A stretch of 54,382 nucleotides of DNA from an uncultured bacterium (GCA_903921365.1 CAIXPS010000364.1:1-54382); one strand, 5' to 3'. Shown: positions 19,701 to 28,262, counted from the stretch's first letter. The notes: a model not told the origin generated them from the letters alone. A program made the numbers and translations.

Positions 19701-20245
19701 TTACCATTCACGCCCAGGCGGACAACGCCGGATGATTGAATATCCATCGTGTTAGAGCGCATCACAGTCCGCGGCGTGATGAGCACGCCCCCACTGGCGC
19801 GCACCGCGCCGGAAATCCACAACGAAGCCGACCCGCTGTCGAGTGTGCCGTTCTGGATGACGAGGTCGCCCATGATGCGAACGGGCTGTTGCAACCGCAA
19901 CGTGCCATAAAAGCCTGCGTCTAGTTCAAGCCCGCCAATCACGCCTATAACAGGCGCGTTGATGACCTGGTTTGGCGACGTTGAGGTAATGCGCACAATA
20001 TCGCCCTGCCGGGGCAGACGCCCCGCATCCCAGTTCGCGGGATCAGCCCAGCGCGTGCCGTCGCCATTGCCCGTCCATGTGATCACGCCGGGTTGCGCCG
20101 GCTGACCAATGGATGCATAGGCCGGGGTTGCCGGTAATGTCAGCAATACGGCAAGTGCCACTGCCGCCAATAACGCCAGAGCCCCAATGATTTTCCGTGA
20201 ACGCCGAGAACGAACAATCGCAAGCAAGAAGTCACTATTACGCAT
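13727..20245 (-). CDS. giant Ig-like repeat secreted protein with beta-propeller-like N-terminus
   Basis: 2172 residues. N-terminal signal/membrane segment (about 20-45, ending P-A-Y-A-S). Residues ~50-240 form a beta-helix-like region. Residues ~265-600 hold about seven repeats of 45-50 residues of the type A-V-I-D-T-A-N-G-F-A-Y-F-G-T, as in YVTN/NHL beta-propellers. Then come 16 tandem Ig-like (Big_3 type) domains of ~93 residues, each opening near S-V-A-S-S-x-N-P-S-V-F-G-Q and containing V-T-F-T-I-D-G. The C-terminus is I-V-A-Y-L-P-I-I-Q-R, similar to the PKD protein tail. It is likely an extended cell-surface or released adhesin; the ligand is unknown. GAGGAGAG lies just before ATG 20245. 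Nucleotide repeats make the locus prone to copy-number change. Confidence 0.9.
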   Translation of the reverse strand: MRNSDFLLAIVRSRRSRKIIGALALLAAVALAVLLTLPATPAYASIGQPAQPGVITWTGNGDGTRWADPANWDAGRLPRQGDIVRITSTSPNQVINAPVIGVIGGLELDAGFYGTLRLQQPVRIMGDLVIQNGTLDSGSASLWISGAVRASGGVLITPRTVMRSNTMDIQSSGVVRLGVNGKLELAGDGSPLTGAGLLDVMTNRPNSVEFIGNATSNLDQAGPAAALRSTSVSYRAMQQLAAAASNAPLSPAAPKFAEAGASLTLSPTEDGLTSAVIDTANGFAYFGTFTASGKVVKVNLKTFTRVGVITLNTGEDVLNSAVIDTLHNYAYFGTLTVPGQVVKINLATFTRVGALTLQPGEDYLASAVIDPANNFAYFGTLTIPGIVVKVGLNGAFTPTEVMTLPLSLANHEESLNTAVIDTANGFAYFAAADADAITPGPDSVVKVNLSTFTRDSGLLLNVGEMNLTAAVIDPAHDYAYFASSTSPINIIKVQLSTMTESGATLQPFDPAWFQVYAGVIDPIHGFAYFGASSQPGIIAKIDLSSFTTAQTLTLQAGEDFLSSAVIDPANSVAYFGAGTAPGIVAAVYLGNDKLTLTTSTNPAVFGQPITFTAVVSPAGITGTPTGIVTFTMDNGATVTRTLSAGAASYTTSTLTVATHTITATYGGDTTFDVVFNTITQTVNKAATIAGVTSSSNPSVFGQVVTFTATITRAAPSIGTPSGTVTFTIDNVVVAAPTLINSVARYVTSTLAVATHTVRATYGGDSGFITSTVLLAPSQVVSKAGTTTSVASSFNPSVFGQPVTFTATVTPVAPGSGTPTGVVTYSIDGARAATSTLSGGVGTFVTSTLAVGSHTVVITYSGSASFVSSNASLPTQVVTKANTTVNVASSSNSSVFGQSVTFTATVAAASPGVGTPAGTVTFTIDGINAGTGALNNGVASLSTGLLAPGAHPVQVVYGGNTNFNGNSGALSPDQLVNPANTTTSVASSPNPSVFGQTVRITATVAAVPPGAGTPTGVATFSIDGVVLGTPTLSGGVATFSSTLLAVGTHAISVTYGGSANFNTSTGTLAPAQVVGKANSATSVASLPNPSVYGQSVTFTATVTAVTPGAGTPSSVVTFTSDGVLIGTATLSGGVATVSTSSLPVGTHTVTVTYSGDVNFNSSLGTLAPNQVVAKAGTTTSVASSLNASVFGQSVTFTATVAVALPGAGSPSGVVSFTIDGSSAGTVTLSGGVATVSTSSLGAGSHTVVAAYGGDGSFNGSSGSLSPTQVVSKSGTTTIVASSLTPIVFGQSVTFTATVTAVAPGVGTPTGTVTFTIDGSTASTAAVSGGLATFSTSSLGVASHTVSVSYSGDANFSISTSSALNQVVNKADSATSVASSSSSSVYGQAVTFTATVAALSPGAGTPSGVVTFTIGAGAPVTVALNGGVAAYSTSTLPVGTTTVTVAYGGDTNFNNSSGTLSPNQTVAPANTTTSVDSSSNASVFGQTVSITATVAAVSPGAGTPTGQATFTIDGAMIVTPTLSGGVATYVTSTLAVGAHAISVTYGGSTNFNSSTGNLSPTQVVNLANSTTTVSSSSSPTVYGQSVTFTATVAAVSPSAGTPSGVVTFTIDGNTIVAPTLIGGIASYITSSLPVGTHTVAVTYSGDTGFNGSTGTLAPNQVVNQAGTTTSVASSLNASVFGDAVTFTATVAAVAPGVGTPSGAVTFTIDGVDVGTATLNSGVATLLTSTLGIGSHAILVTYGGDLNFIGSSGSLSPTQFVARTSTATSVVSSQSPSTYGQSVTFTATVTVIPSGVGTPTGAVTFTIDGVAVGTINLSGGVATFSTSALGVGSRAVVVSYGGDTNYNASTSTPVLTQVVNKAGSTTAVTASPSPSTYGQSVTFTATVAAVAPAVGAPTGTVTFTIDGIAVGTINLSGGVATFSTTALVVGSRAVVVSYSGDTNFNASTSTPVLTQAVNKADTTTSVDSFPNSSVFGQSVTFTATVAALSPGAGTPAGVVTFTVDGAAMGTATLSAGVASYSTSALSGGSHSISVTYDGDSSFNGSTGALAVNQVVNQASPSMTITSSLNPSTQGKVVTFTVTLLPPAFALAARDLSAVSLVAPTGTVSITINGAVVATPALNSGIAVYSTTLLAAGTNTVTVQYAGDQNYSGSTATLSPKQLVLKIVAYLPIIQR

Positions 20246-20310
20246 GGAATACTCTCTCCTCTACTATTCACCGTACTAAACGATGCAATGCTCACCTGTG
20301 AGCCGTCGCG

Positions 20311-21609
20311 TCATGGGGATACCATGACCATTGGCAGGAATATGCGGGTTAAAAAGTCTGCCACATCTACCGGCGTGTTGCTGTCGGTTCCGGCGCCGGA
20401 TGCGCCGTTGCCCAACTGACCATAATAGTTATATCCCCAGCACATGACGCTGCCGCTCAACAGCAATGCGCACGTGTGCTGGTTCGACAGGGTTCCACCG
20501 GCAATGGACTTCACGCCGCTGGATAACCCGCTCACATTATTCGTCGGGTAATTCTCCTGCGTTACATTCGTGCCATCACCAAGCTGGCCCTTCTGGTTAG
20601 ATCCCCAGCACTTGACGCCAGTGCTCGTCATGAGAGCACACGTGTGTGATCTGCCGCCAGTAATGGCGCTCACACCACTCGTTAGATTGATAACATCCAC
20701 AGGCGTCAGGTGATTTGTCGGAGCGCTGTTGTCGCCAAGCTGACCTTCTGCGTTATCACCCCAGCACTTGACGCCATGGATGTCCGTGAGTGCACAGGAG
20801 TGATACCCTCCGGCGATAACTGCCGTGGCGCTGATCAATCCTGTATCAGTCATGGGCGAAGAGAGGTTCAGTTTCAAACCGTCGCCAAGTTGACCGTAGA
20901 GGTTGTAGCCCCAGCATTGCACACTTCCGCCCAATTTCAACGCGCAGGTATGGCCGCCGCCAGCTGCGATGGCTGTCACACTAAGCAAATTACTCACGGC
21001 TACAGGCGTATTATTTATGCCCGATGACAAGTTGCCGTTGCCAAGTCGCCCGTATTGGCTCTGTCCCCAGCAATAAACGCTGCCGCCCGCGAGTGCGCAG
21101 GTATGCGCGTCGCCGGCTGTTATTGCAGTGACGCCTGTCAGACCAATGACGCTGACCGGTGTAGCGATCCCGGCGCCCGATGCGCCGTTGCCAAGCTGGC
21201 CGAAATTATTGAACCCCCAGCACTTGACAGTGCCATCTTCCAGCAACGCACACGTGTGATAGCCGCCCGCGGCAATTGCCGTGACGCTGATCAATCCAGT
21301 GACCTGAACTGGTGTGCTGCTCAGCGTGCCGGCTCCAGATTGACCGTCGCCAAGCTGGCCGTGGAGATCGTCACCCCAACACTTCACCGTAGTCTCCGTT
21401 GTCAGTGCGCAACTGTAGAACTGACCCACGGCAATCGCGGTGGCTTTGAGCTGCATCGACGGCCCGGCCAGCGCCAAAGGCGCCACCGAAACGGCATGCT
21501 CAACGCCGGTCGATGCGGCGACATTCAGTGCGGGCGCGCCTGCCACGGCGCATGCCATCCCCAAAGCCACGAATATGCGGACATACCTGCCTGCGAACCA
21601 CTTGCACAT
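20311..21609 (-). CDS. secreted RCC1-repeat beta-propeller protein
   Basis: 432 residues. A hydrophobic leader ends near residue 32 (A-L-N-V-A-A-S). The body is about seven RCC1-type repeats of ~50 residues, each with A-G-x-x-H-T-C-A-L and V-K-C-W-G-x-N-x-x-G-Q-L-G-D/N-G. These fold as a seven-bladed propeller. The paired Cys in each blade are typical of exported bacterial RCC1 proteins and could form disulfides. The C-terminus R-I-F-L-P-M-V-M-V-S-P resembles the tail motif of the PKD and Ig-like proteins. No enzymatic residues are recognised; a binding or surface-display role is likely. GGGAGA lies ~10 nt before ATG 21609. It lies 65 bp upstream of the Ig-like gene in the same direction. Confidence 0.88.
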   Translation of the reverse strand: MCKWFAGRYVRIFVALGMACAVAGAPALNVAASTGVEHAVSVAPLALAGPSMQLKATAIAVGQFYSCALTTETTVKCWGDDLHGQLGDGQSGAGTLSSTPVQVTGLISVTAIAAGGYHTCALLEDGTVKCWGFNNFGQLGNGASGAGIATPVSVIGLTGVTAITAGDAHTCALAGGSVYCWGQSQYGRLGNGNLSSGINNTPVAVSNLLSVTAIAAGGGHTCALKLGGSVQCWGYNLYGQLGDGLKLNLSSPMTDTGLISATAVIAGGYHSCALTDIHGVKCWGDNAEGQLGDNSAPTNHLTPVDVINLTSGVSAITGGRSHTCALMTSTGVKCWGSNQKGQLGDGTNVTQENYPTNNVSGLSSGVKSIAGGTLSNQHTCALLLSGSVMCWGYNYYGQLGNGASGAGTDSNTPVDVADFLTRIFLPMVMVSP

Positions 21610-21698
21610 TACGATACATTCTCCCGGCGCCTTAATACACGATCAGGTCTACTCTCAAGTTAACAATAAACCGTTGGAAGATGAAGCCGCTAATAGAA

Positions 21699-21740
21699 TG
21701 TCGCCATTCTAAACCCTTGTGTGAGCAAAGAATGGCGACA
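21699..21740. terminator. 12-bp stem hairpin in the RCC1/oxidase intergenic region
   Basis: TGTCGCCATTCT (21699-21710) pairs perfectly with AGAATGGCGACA (21729-21740) around an 18-nt loop, followed by CTTTTAC on the plus strand. It lies upstream of the RCC1 gene and downstream of the oxidase gene on the minus strand, so it could be a terminator or an operator/leader structure. Confidence 0.45.
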
Positions 21741-21768
21741 CTTTTACAAGGCCCTCATTGCGAATGGT

Positions 21769-21799
21769 TTCAGGCATCCCCTTTAAGGGGATGCCTGAA
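21769..21799. terminator. 15-bp perfect hairpin downstream of multicopper oxidase
   Basis: TTCAGGCATCCCCTT (21769-21783) and AAGGGGATGCCTGAA (21785-21799) form a perfect 15-bp stem around a single T (about 4 nt unpaired in practice). It begins 12 bp after the oxidase stop. No T-run follows on the minus strand, but the stem is very stable. Confidence 0.65.
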
Positions 21800-21810
21800 G
21801 TCTATCGGCC

Positions 21811-24800
21811 TTACGGTATCGACACGGGCAGAGACGATGCAGTAGGCGGAGAATCGAATGACTGGTTGGGGTAACCAACCGACGGGGCCTGATACACATC
21901 TGTATCACCGACCAGGTTGTTGGCAATCACCCGGTACCGATAGGTCGTTGCCGAGGCAACGGTCGTGTCGGTATACACTACCGCGTTCTGCAAAGCCGTC
22001 CCAATGGCCGACCATGTTGTCCCGCCGTCCGATGACCTCTGGATTGTAAAGCCAGTCTCGTTCTTGGAATTATCCGCCCAGCGCACTGCAACTCTCTGGG
22101 TGGGGATTGCGGTGCGTGTCACCGTCGGCGTGCCAGGCGTCCGTGGCGGCACACCCAATATCATGGAACGCATCATATCGTTCTCTTCATGGCCCAGGAT
22201 GTGGCAGTGCCAGACGTACTCATAACCAAAGTTGATATACGAGTTAACGACTGCCGCCGGTTGTCCGGTTGGATCGACGCCGGTGGTGTTCATCAAGTTG
22301 GCTCCGACCGGTTGTGTTACATCCAGCAGGCGCACGTTGTTGGGCAGATCCCACGGCAACGTCTGCGTCATGGGACGCAGGGCAACAATGATGTCTTCCA
22401 GCGGGTTCATGCGCACCGTGTCCTTCCAGCCTATTTCGTTGGTATCTGGCGGTTTGATCGCGCCGTCCCAGCCTACCCGGTTGATTACCTGGACATTGAA
22501 CAAGTGGAAGTGGATGAAGTGAGTGTCGACGCCGTTATGCGTGATCTTCCAAACCTGCACGTCGCCAGCCTTCAGGATTTCGGTCGGTGGGTCAGTGTTG
22601 CCATACGGTATCGTCGTCTGTGTCTGGAAGTTGGTCCTCGGAATCTCCACGCCCAGCGTGGCGTTCATCCGGCCATAATCCAGCGTGAACAACTCCTGAA
22701 TGGCCTTGGGCTGTAGCGGTGTCTTTGGCACTGATGCAATCGCGGTTGCGCCTGCACCCGTGACATCGCCTGCTCCGCGTGTGATCGTCACCGTCGGAAC
22801 AGAGGTATACCCTGCGCCGCCGGTCACCAGGGTCACGTTTGCCACAGAAGTGGGTTTCAGTATGGCGATCGCTGTTGCCTGGCAGAAGTCACAGGTAAGA
22901 AGCTGCCCCGGCGGGAAGCCGATGACGACCGTTGGCGCAGAGGTATAACCAGAGCCTCCAGCCACGAAGTTAATGCTTCCAACGCCTGTAGCCGTCAACG
23001 TCGCAACCGCAGTGGCGCGGATACAGGTTGTCGTGTTCAACACACAACTCACCGGCGCTGCAATTACTACGGAGGGGGCAGAGGTATAACCTGCGCCCTG
23101 GTTGAGGAAGGTGAGGCCAATCACTTTGCCTCTGCTCACCACGGCTCTCGCAGTAGCCCGAGTGCCGCCGGCCGGAGGCGCGCTGATGGTGACAGTCGGG
23201 ATCTGGATGTACCCAGCGCCCTGAGTCAAGACTTGCAAAGTAGCGACCGAAGTGCCTGCAAGCGTTGTCGTCGCAGCGGCGCCCGTTCCACCGCCGCCAT
23301 TTATGGTGACCAGTGGCGCGGTGATATAGCCGGAACCGCTAAGGGTCAGCGAGAAGACGCCGACACTGGTGGGCACAAGCGCAGCAACCGCTGTTGCGCC
23401 CGATCCGCCACCACCGTTGATGGCAACCGTCGGAATCGCAGTGTACCCGCTGCCGCCATTGGTCAGAGTCACGGAATCAATCGATCCGCCTGTGCCGAAG
23501 TAACCGCTGATCGATGTGTCTTGAATCCTGACATAATTGGATGGGCCGTTGCCATTCGCAGCCGGATAACCAGGTTCCGCCACAAGGATCTTGTCCTGAG
23601 TCTGAGCGAAGATATTCGGCATGGCCGTTGCCACCGACTTCAAGCTGAAGGGGGTGACATTCGGGTTCGTTGCGGTTGCGGCCACCTTAATCTGCATGAT
23701 AGTGCGTGTATTGGGCCCGTAACCCGGCAGGGTTGTCGGCGCACCGCCCATCATGGATTGATCGGGGGAACCGGTGTAGTAATCGTTGCGAGGATCGAAA
23801 GCCGGAACTGGCGCAGGCGAATCGTTATACAGGATGAGCGTCTTGCCAGCGTACTTTGAGAAGTCAACAACGATATCCGCGCGTTCAGCGGGGCCAAGCA
23901 ACAGCCCGTGCGTCCAGATATTGAGCACCGTGATGCTTCTGCGGTTGTATTCATAACTCGTCGGCGTGGAGGGAATCACTACTGCAGATGGCAATAGACC
24001 CCCCTCGGTGCCAATCTGGATGATCGGCGGGCCGGCCGTTGTCGGGTCGGGCACACCGCCGTCACGGCCATCGGTGGGCCAGGAGGACGGCCAGCAGTTA
24101 GCCTGAAGGCCTGTGCCATTGATTGGGTTGCCGTTGGCATCCACGGTGGCCAGAGCGAGTTGTGCGCCGCTGGTTGTAGGATTGATGCTGCATGGCTGCA
24201 GGGTCGACGAGGACGACGGCGGAACCGCTCTCACCATCTTAACTTCACTGTTGATCGCAGAGATTGCCTTTGCGCCGGCGCCTGTGGTATCCGTCGGTGC
24301 ACGTGTGAAAGAGATGATTGGGTTGGCTGTCCAACCTGTCCCAGGATTTGTAACGCTCACGTCCAGGATGACGCCCGCGGGGATAATGACTGCGGTAGCC
24401 GTTGCGGTCACGCAGCCGGTCACGCAGCCAGCCGGCGGATCGATCGTGACGGTGGCAGTTGTATACCCCGTGCCAATATTGGTCATATTGACCGCCACCA
24501 CTTCGCCGCTGATCGGGTCGATGATCGCCACAGCCGTGGCGCTGATGCCGTTGCCGCTGATGGTGACGTTAGGAGCGGATGTATAGTAGCCCGCGCCCAC
24601 GTTGGTGATGAGGATGGAATGCACCGCGCCAGTTGATAGATCAGCCGTGGCCGTTGCGCCGCTGCCCGTGATATCTCCTGGTGCGCGGGTGATTACGACG
24701 GTTGGCGCCACTACATAGCCGCTGCCGCCGTTCGTCAATGCGATCTGCAGGGGATCGGCCACATACAGACCGTAATTCATAGTGCGGTCATTGGCGGCAT

Positions 24801-26688
24801 TCAGGACATGGAACCGATAGGCTGCCGGGTCAACCGACAGCGACGGGTAGGCTGTGCCGTTGACGAGAGGGGTGTCCATAAAGCCTTCAGGCACACCTGA
24901 TGGGTTGGGGAGTCCCGGGCACACCAGGGGTGGGAAGGCGGGTGGGTTCGCCAGTGTATAAGCACTGCTCGTGCACTGATAAGGTTGGCTGACCAGCGTG
25001 GTCGGGTCTTGAGGCGGCCAGAACCATGGCCCGTAGTCCCAGCGGCCAAAGGCGTTGGCGCCAGTGATGTCGGCTGGATTCTGGTTCGGCGTGTACACAT
25101 GCGGGAACCACAGGTTGCCTTTGCCGCCAAATTGCGCGGTGTCCCAGGTTGGATCTGTGGCAGCCAGCTGGCCGCCCGCAGCGCCATTGTCAGGCACAAA
25201 GGTCTTATCCTGGATGACCAGGGGCATTACATGCGCGAGGTCGGGCGTGGCGCCGATCGTCCCAGGGACGGTGGCGGCGGCCAGCAGGTTTTCCTCGGTC
25301 GGGGCGCTTATCAGGAAACCAGCTGCTTCACCGACATAGACGTTCAAGCGGGTAATGCCATAGGCATGATCGTGATAGAACATCAACCGGCCACCCTGCT
25401 GGTTAGTCCAGTAGAACGTTAGAGCGCCGGCGCCAGGATTATTTGTTGCGCCTGCGACTGCACAGGTTGTCTTCTGCGAACAACTGGTGATGGGGACTCC
25501 CGCCGCAGTAAACCACATGTCGGGGACATAGGACACACTGTCGCCTTTCCTGTAGATTGTGGTCGTCTCGCTGATGGGAACGGTCCACTGGTGCTGCGTT
25601 CCATCACTGATCCACGGCGTGTTGCCGCCATGAAGATGGAGCGTCGCCCGGTTCTCCGTGTACGGGTTGACTCCGTCGGGGCCATTGCCGGCGCCCATAT
25701 AAGTATTGTCGGTCGGGATGAACAGGTCGCCGCCCGCGCCAGCGGGCAGGAAGTTGGTGAATTTCACACGCACCGGCCGGTCTCTTGCAGCGAGGATAGT
25801 GGGTCCCAGGTAACTGGGTTTATCCACGGCATAGACGGGCGCTCCGTTGAACACGATCGGCGTCCCATCTGTGTTGTACAGCCGAATATGCTTGCTGGAT
25901 GCGAGGTTCCGGGAAGTCTCAATCTGGACGTAGCCACGCAGAAGCGTACCACCGGTCTGGACGTGAGTCGTGGGATTCGTGACAACCGGCGGCAGGTCCG
26001 CATGCAGTTGCTCGCGATACTGCACCAGGCCAATTTCGTAATAGTCGGCGGCCGGCACAGGCGGAGTTGCAGTCAGGATGCCCGCATAACTGATGGCATC
26101 CGGCGCAGCCACAGGCAGGTACTGACCGATATCATTGCCTGTTACGGTGTTCGTCGTTGGCAAGCTCAGACCGGGCAGCGTATCGACAAACTTGCGCATA
26201 CCGCCAGTGACGTTACCTGTGGCATCGATGACTGGCAGCGGGCTGTTGGCCCAGTTGGCCACGCCAAAGTAATCCGGCGCACTGAGGGCATTCCCCTGTG
26301 GAGCGGATGGCAGTTTCGAGGCCGGCTGCATGCTGGACAACCCTTTCGAAGAGGTATTCAGCGGGCTATGTTGTGCAGTCGCCGGGTCTATGCCTGCAAA
26401 TTTCTGGCTCACGCCCATTTGCCGGGCAGCTTGCCGAAGTGCGGCTGCTTTGCGTTCGGCAGCGGTCATCACACGCATCTGTCCAGTGCCACTCTGTGTT
26501 GCAGGACCTGACATCGTCTTCATTCCGGATTGGACACTCGCTTGCCCCAATCCTCTTTGTAAAGTCGTCCATGCCGCATCAAATTGCGCGGGACTTGGCG
26601 CTTGGGCGCTCACCTGCACGGCGCCGCCAATCAGCGACGCAATCACAGAAAGCGAAAGTGATGCATTAACAATCAAACGGCGAAACAT
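21811..26688 (-). CDS. giant multicopper oxidase with two inserted Gly-rich repeat blocks
   Basis: 1625 residues. Signal peptide (about 1-29). Cupredoxin 1 carries H-L-H-G-G (about 351) and Y-H-D-H-A-Y-G-I-T-R-L (about 438), as in CotA/bilirubin-oxidase-type enzymes. The last cupredoxin has H-F-I-H-F-H (about 1420) and H-C-H-I-L-G-H-E-E-N-D-M (about 1530). All ligands for type 1, 2 and 3 copper are present, with an axial Met. A fibronectin III-like domain follows (about 1550-1605). Unusual are two insertions: about residues 648-815 (four repeats) and 1068-1345 (six repeats) of ~42 residues with G-S-G-Y-T-S-A-P-T-V-x-I. It probably oxidises phenolics or metals such as Mn(II) outside the cell; the substrate is inference. 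AGGAGA lies 6 nt before the ATG. Confidence 0.9.
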   Translation of the reverse strand: MFRRLIVNASLSLSVIASLIGGAVQVSAQAPSPAQFDAAWTTLQRGLGQASVQSGMKTMSGPATQSGTGQMRVMTAAERKAAALRQAARQMGVSQKFAGIDPATAQHSPLNTSSKGLSSMQPASKLPSAPQGNALSAPDYFGVANWANSPLPVIDATGNVTGGMRKFVDTLPGLSLPTTNTVTGNDIGQYLPVAAPDAISYAGILTATPPVPAADYYEIGLVQYREQLHADLPPVVTNPTTHVQTGGTLLRGYVQIETSRNLASSKHIRLYNTDGTPIVFNGAPVYAVDKPSYLGPTILAARDRPVRVKFTNFLPAGAGGDLFIPTDNTYMGAGNGPDGVNPYTENRATLHLHGGNTPWISDGTQHQWTVPISETTTIYRKGDSVSYVPDMWFTAAGVPITSCSQKTTCAVAGATNNPGAGALTFYWTNQQGGRLMFYHDHAYGITRLNVYVGEAAGFLISAPTEENLLAAATVPGTIGATPDLAHVMPLVIQDKTFVPDNGAAGGQLAATDPTWDTAQFGGKGNLWFPHVYTPNQNPADITGANAFGRWDYGPWFWPPQDPTTLVSQPYQCTSSAYTLANPPAFPPLVCPGLPNPSGVPEGFMDTPLVNGTAYPSLSVDPAAYRFHVLNAANDRTMNYGLYVADPLQIALTNGGSGYVVAPTVVITRAPGDITGSGATATADLSTGAVHSILITNVGAGYYTSAPNVTISGNGISATAVAIIDPISGEVVAVNMTNIGTGYTTATVTIDPPAGCVTGCVTATATAVIIPAGVILDVSVTNPGTGWTANPIISFTRAPTDTTGAGAKAISAINSEVKMVRAVPPSSSSTLQPCSINPTTSGAQLALATVDANGNPINGTGLQANCWPSSWPTDGRDGGVPDPTTAGPPIIQIGTEGGLLPSAVVIPSTPTSYEYNRRSITVLNIWTHGLLLGPAERADIVVDFSKYAGKTLILYNDSPAPVPAFDPRNDYYTGSPDQSMMGGAPTTLPGYGPNTRTIMQIKVAATATNPNVTPFSLKSVATAMPNIFAQTQDKILVAEPGYPAANGNGPSNYVRIQDTSISGYFGTGGSIDSVTLTNGGSGYTAIPTVAINGGGGSGATAVAALVPTSVGVFSLTLSGSGYITAPLVTINGGGGTGAAATTTLAGTSVATLQVLTQGAGYIQIPTVTISAPPAGGTRATARAVVSRGKVIGLTFLNQGAGYTSAPSVVIAAPVSCVLNTTTCIRATAVATLTATGVGSINFVAGGSGYTSAPTVVIGFPPGQLLTCDFCQATAIAILKPTSVANVTLVTGGAGYTSVPTVTITRGAGDVTGAGATAIASVPKTPLQPKAIQELFTLDYGRMNATLGVEIPRTNFQTQTTIPYGNTDPPTEILKAGDVQVWKITHNGVDTHFIHFHLFNVQVINRVGWDGAIKPPDTNEIGWKDTVRMNPLEDIIVALRPMTQTLPWDLPNNVRLLDVTQPVGANLMNTTGVDPTGQPAAVVNSYINFGYEYVWHCHILGHEENDMMRSMILGVPPRTPGTPTVTRTAIPTQRVAVRWADNSKNETGFTIQRSSDGGTTWSAIGTALQNAVVYTDTTVASATTYRYRVIANNLVGDTDVYQAPSVGYPNQSFDSPPTASSLPVSIP

Positions 26689-27059
26689 ATACTGTCTCCT
26701 ATTACTAATTGATCACACACTACGGCCACATTTCCAGGATTGACCTGAATATAGCGGTACCCACCTGTCGCGACCCTTGTTGTCGCTGGAACACACACAA
26801 TACACATACAATGCTGAAGCCCTCCTTGAATACAACACTATGTCTCAAATCTCTCTCTCTGGTACTACACACGTCTATTAATGAACCAGTCCCCTCTCCA
26901 AAGGCGGGTTCATATGAATAGGCAAATAATACGTGAGACTTTAGCCGATTATAAGAGGTTTCTCATTTTTAGGAAGTTACATTTGTCATCAAATAGTGAA
27001 TTACAGATACCTTATGCATCAGACCTTAGTCCCCCCTCAGTCATCAGCACCAATGCCGA
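26689..27059. other. 371-bp intergenic region, promoter side of the oxidase gene
   Basis: Relatively A/T-rich. It contains no convincing gene, tRNA or long hairpin. A small dyad TGAACC/GGTTCA (26882-26913 region) and the Shine-Dalgarno of the oxidase near 26693-26698 are the only recognisable elements. It presumably carries the oxidase promoter and the terminator of the upstream lipoprotein gene, but neither is clear. Confidence 0.4.
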
Positions 27060-28262
27060 TTACTGCACGCCGGAGTCCATGAGCATGACATTTGAGCCGG
27101 CGACTGCTGCACTGATGAATACCGTCAGTGTGCGCATGCCCCGGCTGTAAATGGCCATGTACTGCGGAATCACCAGGCTGGCGGTTCCATCCTGGTACGA
27201 CGGCGTGCTGCAATAAGCCGACCTGATGAATGATGGATCTGAATTGGTTAAATTCTCCGTCCAGCCCTGCGCCGTGAGGGCCTTTTTGTAGTATTCGCTT
27301 GAACTGGTGAGAGTCTCGCTGGCCTTGAAGGTTGTTATTCCATTATCGGTGTGCATCTCAGTGGCATTGGCGGCCAGGGGGATGTCCTCTGCCAGTTTAG
27401 AGGCATTCGTGCTACTTGGGGTATTCGCCACAACCGTGGCAACAGCCTGCGCCGCCGCCGGGCACTCCTGCGGGAGTTGTATTACATCGAACTTACCAGC
27501 GTCCGCGATCGAATAGTCCCATTTAATGTTCCCCGTGCTGCCCGCGCCGAGCAATGCGGTTTTCCCGTTGGCTTCGCCCACGTATTTCAGCACATAACCA
27601 CCGTCGCGCGCGACCCAGATATCACCTTTGACCATGGTATATGGACTTGAATTGCTCACGTTGCTGTTGGCGTTGTATTGATCCGCGAGCGTGCCGGCGA
27701 CGACGTCGCCACTTTTTACCAGACTGGCATTATCCAGCAGACCCAGAACTTCAGTGGGGTTAAACAGCGCTGCAGGATTGAGAGTCAAACTGACGCGCGG
27801 GGGGACTCGCGCACAACGGCGGCTGACTTGTGCGTTTGGGCTATACACATACGTGTTATTACCAACCACGTAGAATTCAACGGAGCCACTGGTGGTGGAT
27901 GTCACGGTGCTGTATGTGCTCAGTTTGATGTGTTGATCCATACTGCCGCGGACAGTCTCCTGTGCCATGACGATGCTCATTTTCCGAATCTGGCCCTGTT
28001 CATCCTTGCCTTCCAGTGAATAAGTCACAAATGTGCGATAACTCTTCAGTTTCTCCAGCCCCTTGTCCAACCTGAAATTACTGTTGAGTTCTTTCAAGAC
28101 TGCCGGCGATGGCGTCAGCGCCTGCCCAAGCATCTGATTGCTGGCAACCGCCGCAGTTGGTGTGGAGGTATCTAATCGAGTGCTGAAGACGCTCCCCCCG
28201 CACGAAGTCGCCAGGACGGCCATAACCATGGTAAACGACATCAGTAATAACCTTCTTGACAT
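27060..28262 (-). CDS. exported lipoprotein, LppX/LprG-like fold possible
   Basis: 400 residues. Start M at 28262 is preferred over the ATG 6 nt upstream because AAGGAG (28269-28274) directly abuts the first ATG but is spaced 6 nt from the second. Signal peptide with lipobox L-A-T-S-C-G-G. The body has the pattern seen in bacterial lipoproteins related to LppX/LprAFG: a helix-rich start with Y-R-T-F-V-T-Y-S-L-E-G, then strands including D-Q-Y-N-A-N-S-N and K-G-D-I-W-V-A-R-D-G-G-Y-V-L-K-Y. That family binds lipids in a hydrophobic cavity; the assignment here is tentative. A second C-terminal ~120-residue region (about 275-400) is unassigned. Divergent from the HMG-CoA reductase gene. Confidence 0.75.
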   Translation of the reverse strand: MSRRLLLMSFTMVMAVLATSCGGSVFSTRLDTSTPTAAVASNQMLGQALTPSPAVLKELNSNFRLDKGLEKLKSYRTFVTYSLEGKDEQGQIRKMSIVMAQETVRGSMDQHIKLSTYSTVTSTTSGSVEFYVVGNNTYVYSPNAQVSRRCARVPPRVSLTLNPAALFNPTEVLGLLDNASLVKSGDVVAGTLADQYNANSNVSNSSPYTMVKGDIWVARDGGYVLKYVGEANGKTALLGAGSTGNIKWDYSIADAGKFDVIQLPQECPAAAQAVATVVANTPSSTNASKLAEDIPLAANATEMHTDNGITTFKASETLTSSSEYYKKALTAQGWTENLTNSDPSFIRSAYCSTPSYQDGTASLVIPQYMAIYSRGMRTLTVFISAAVAGSNVMLMDSGVQ

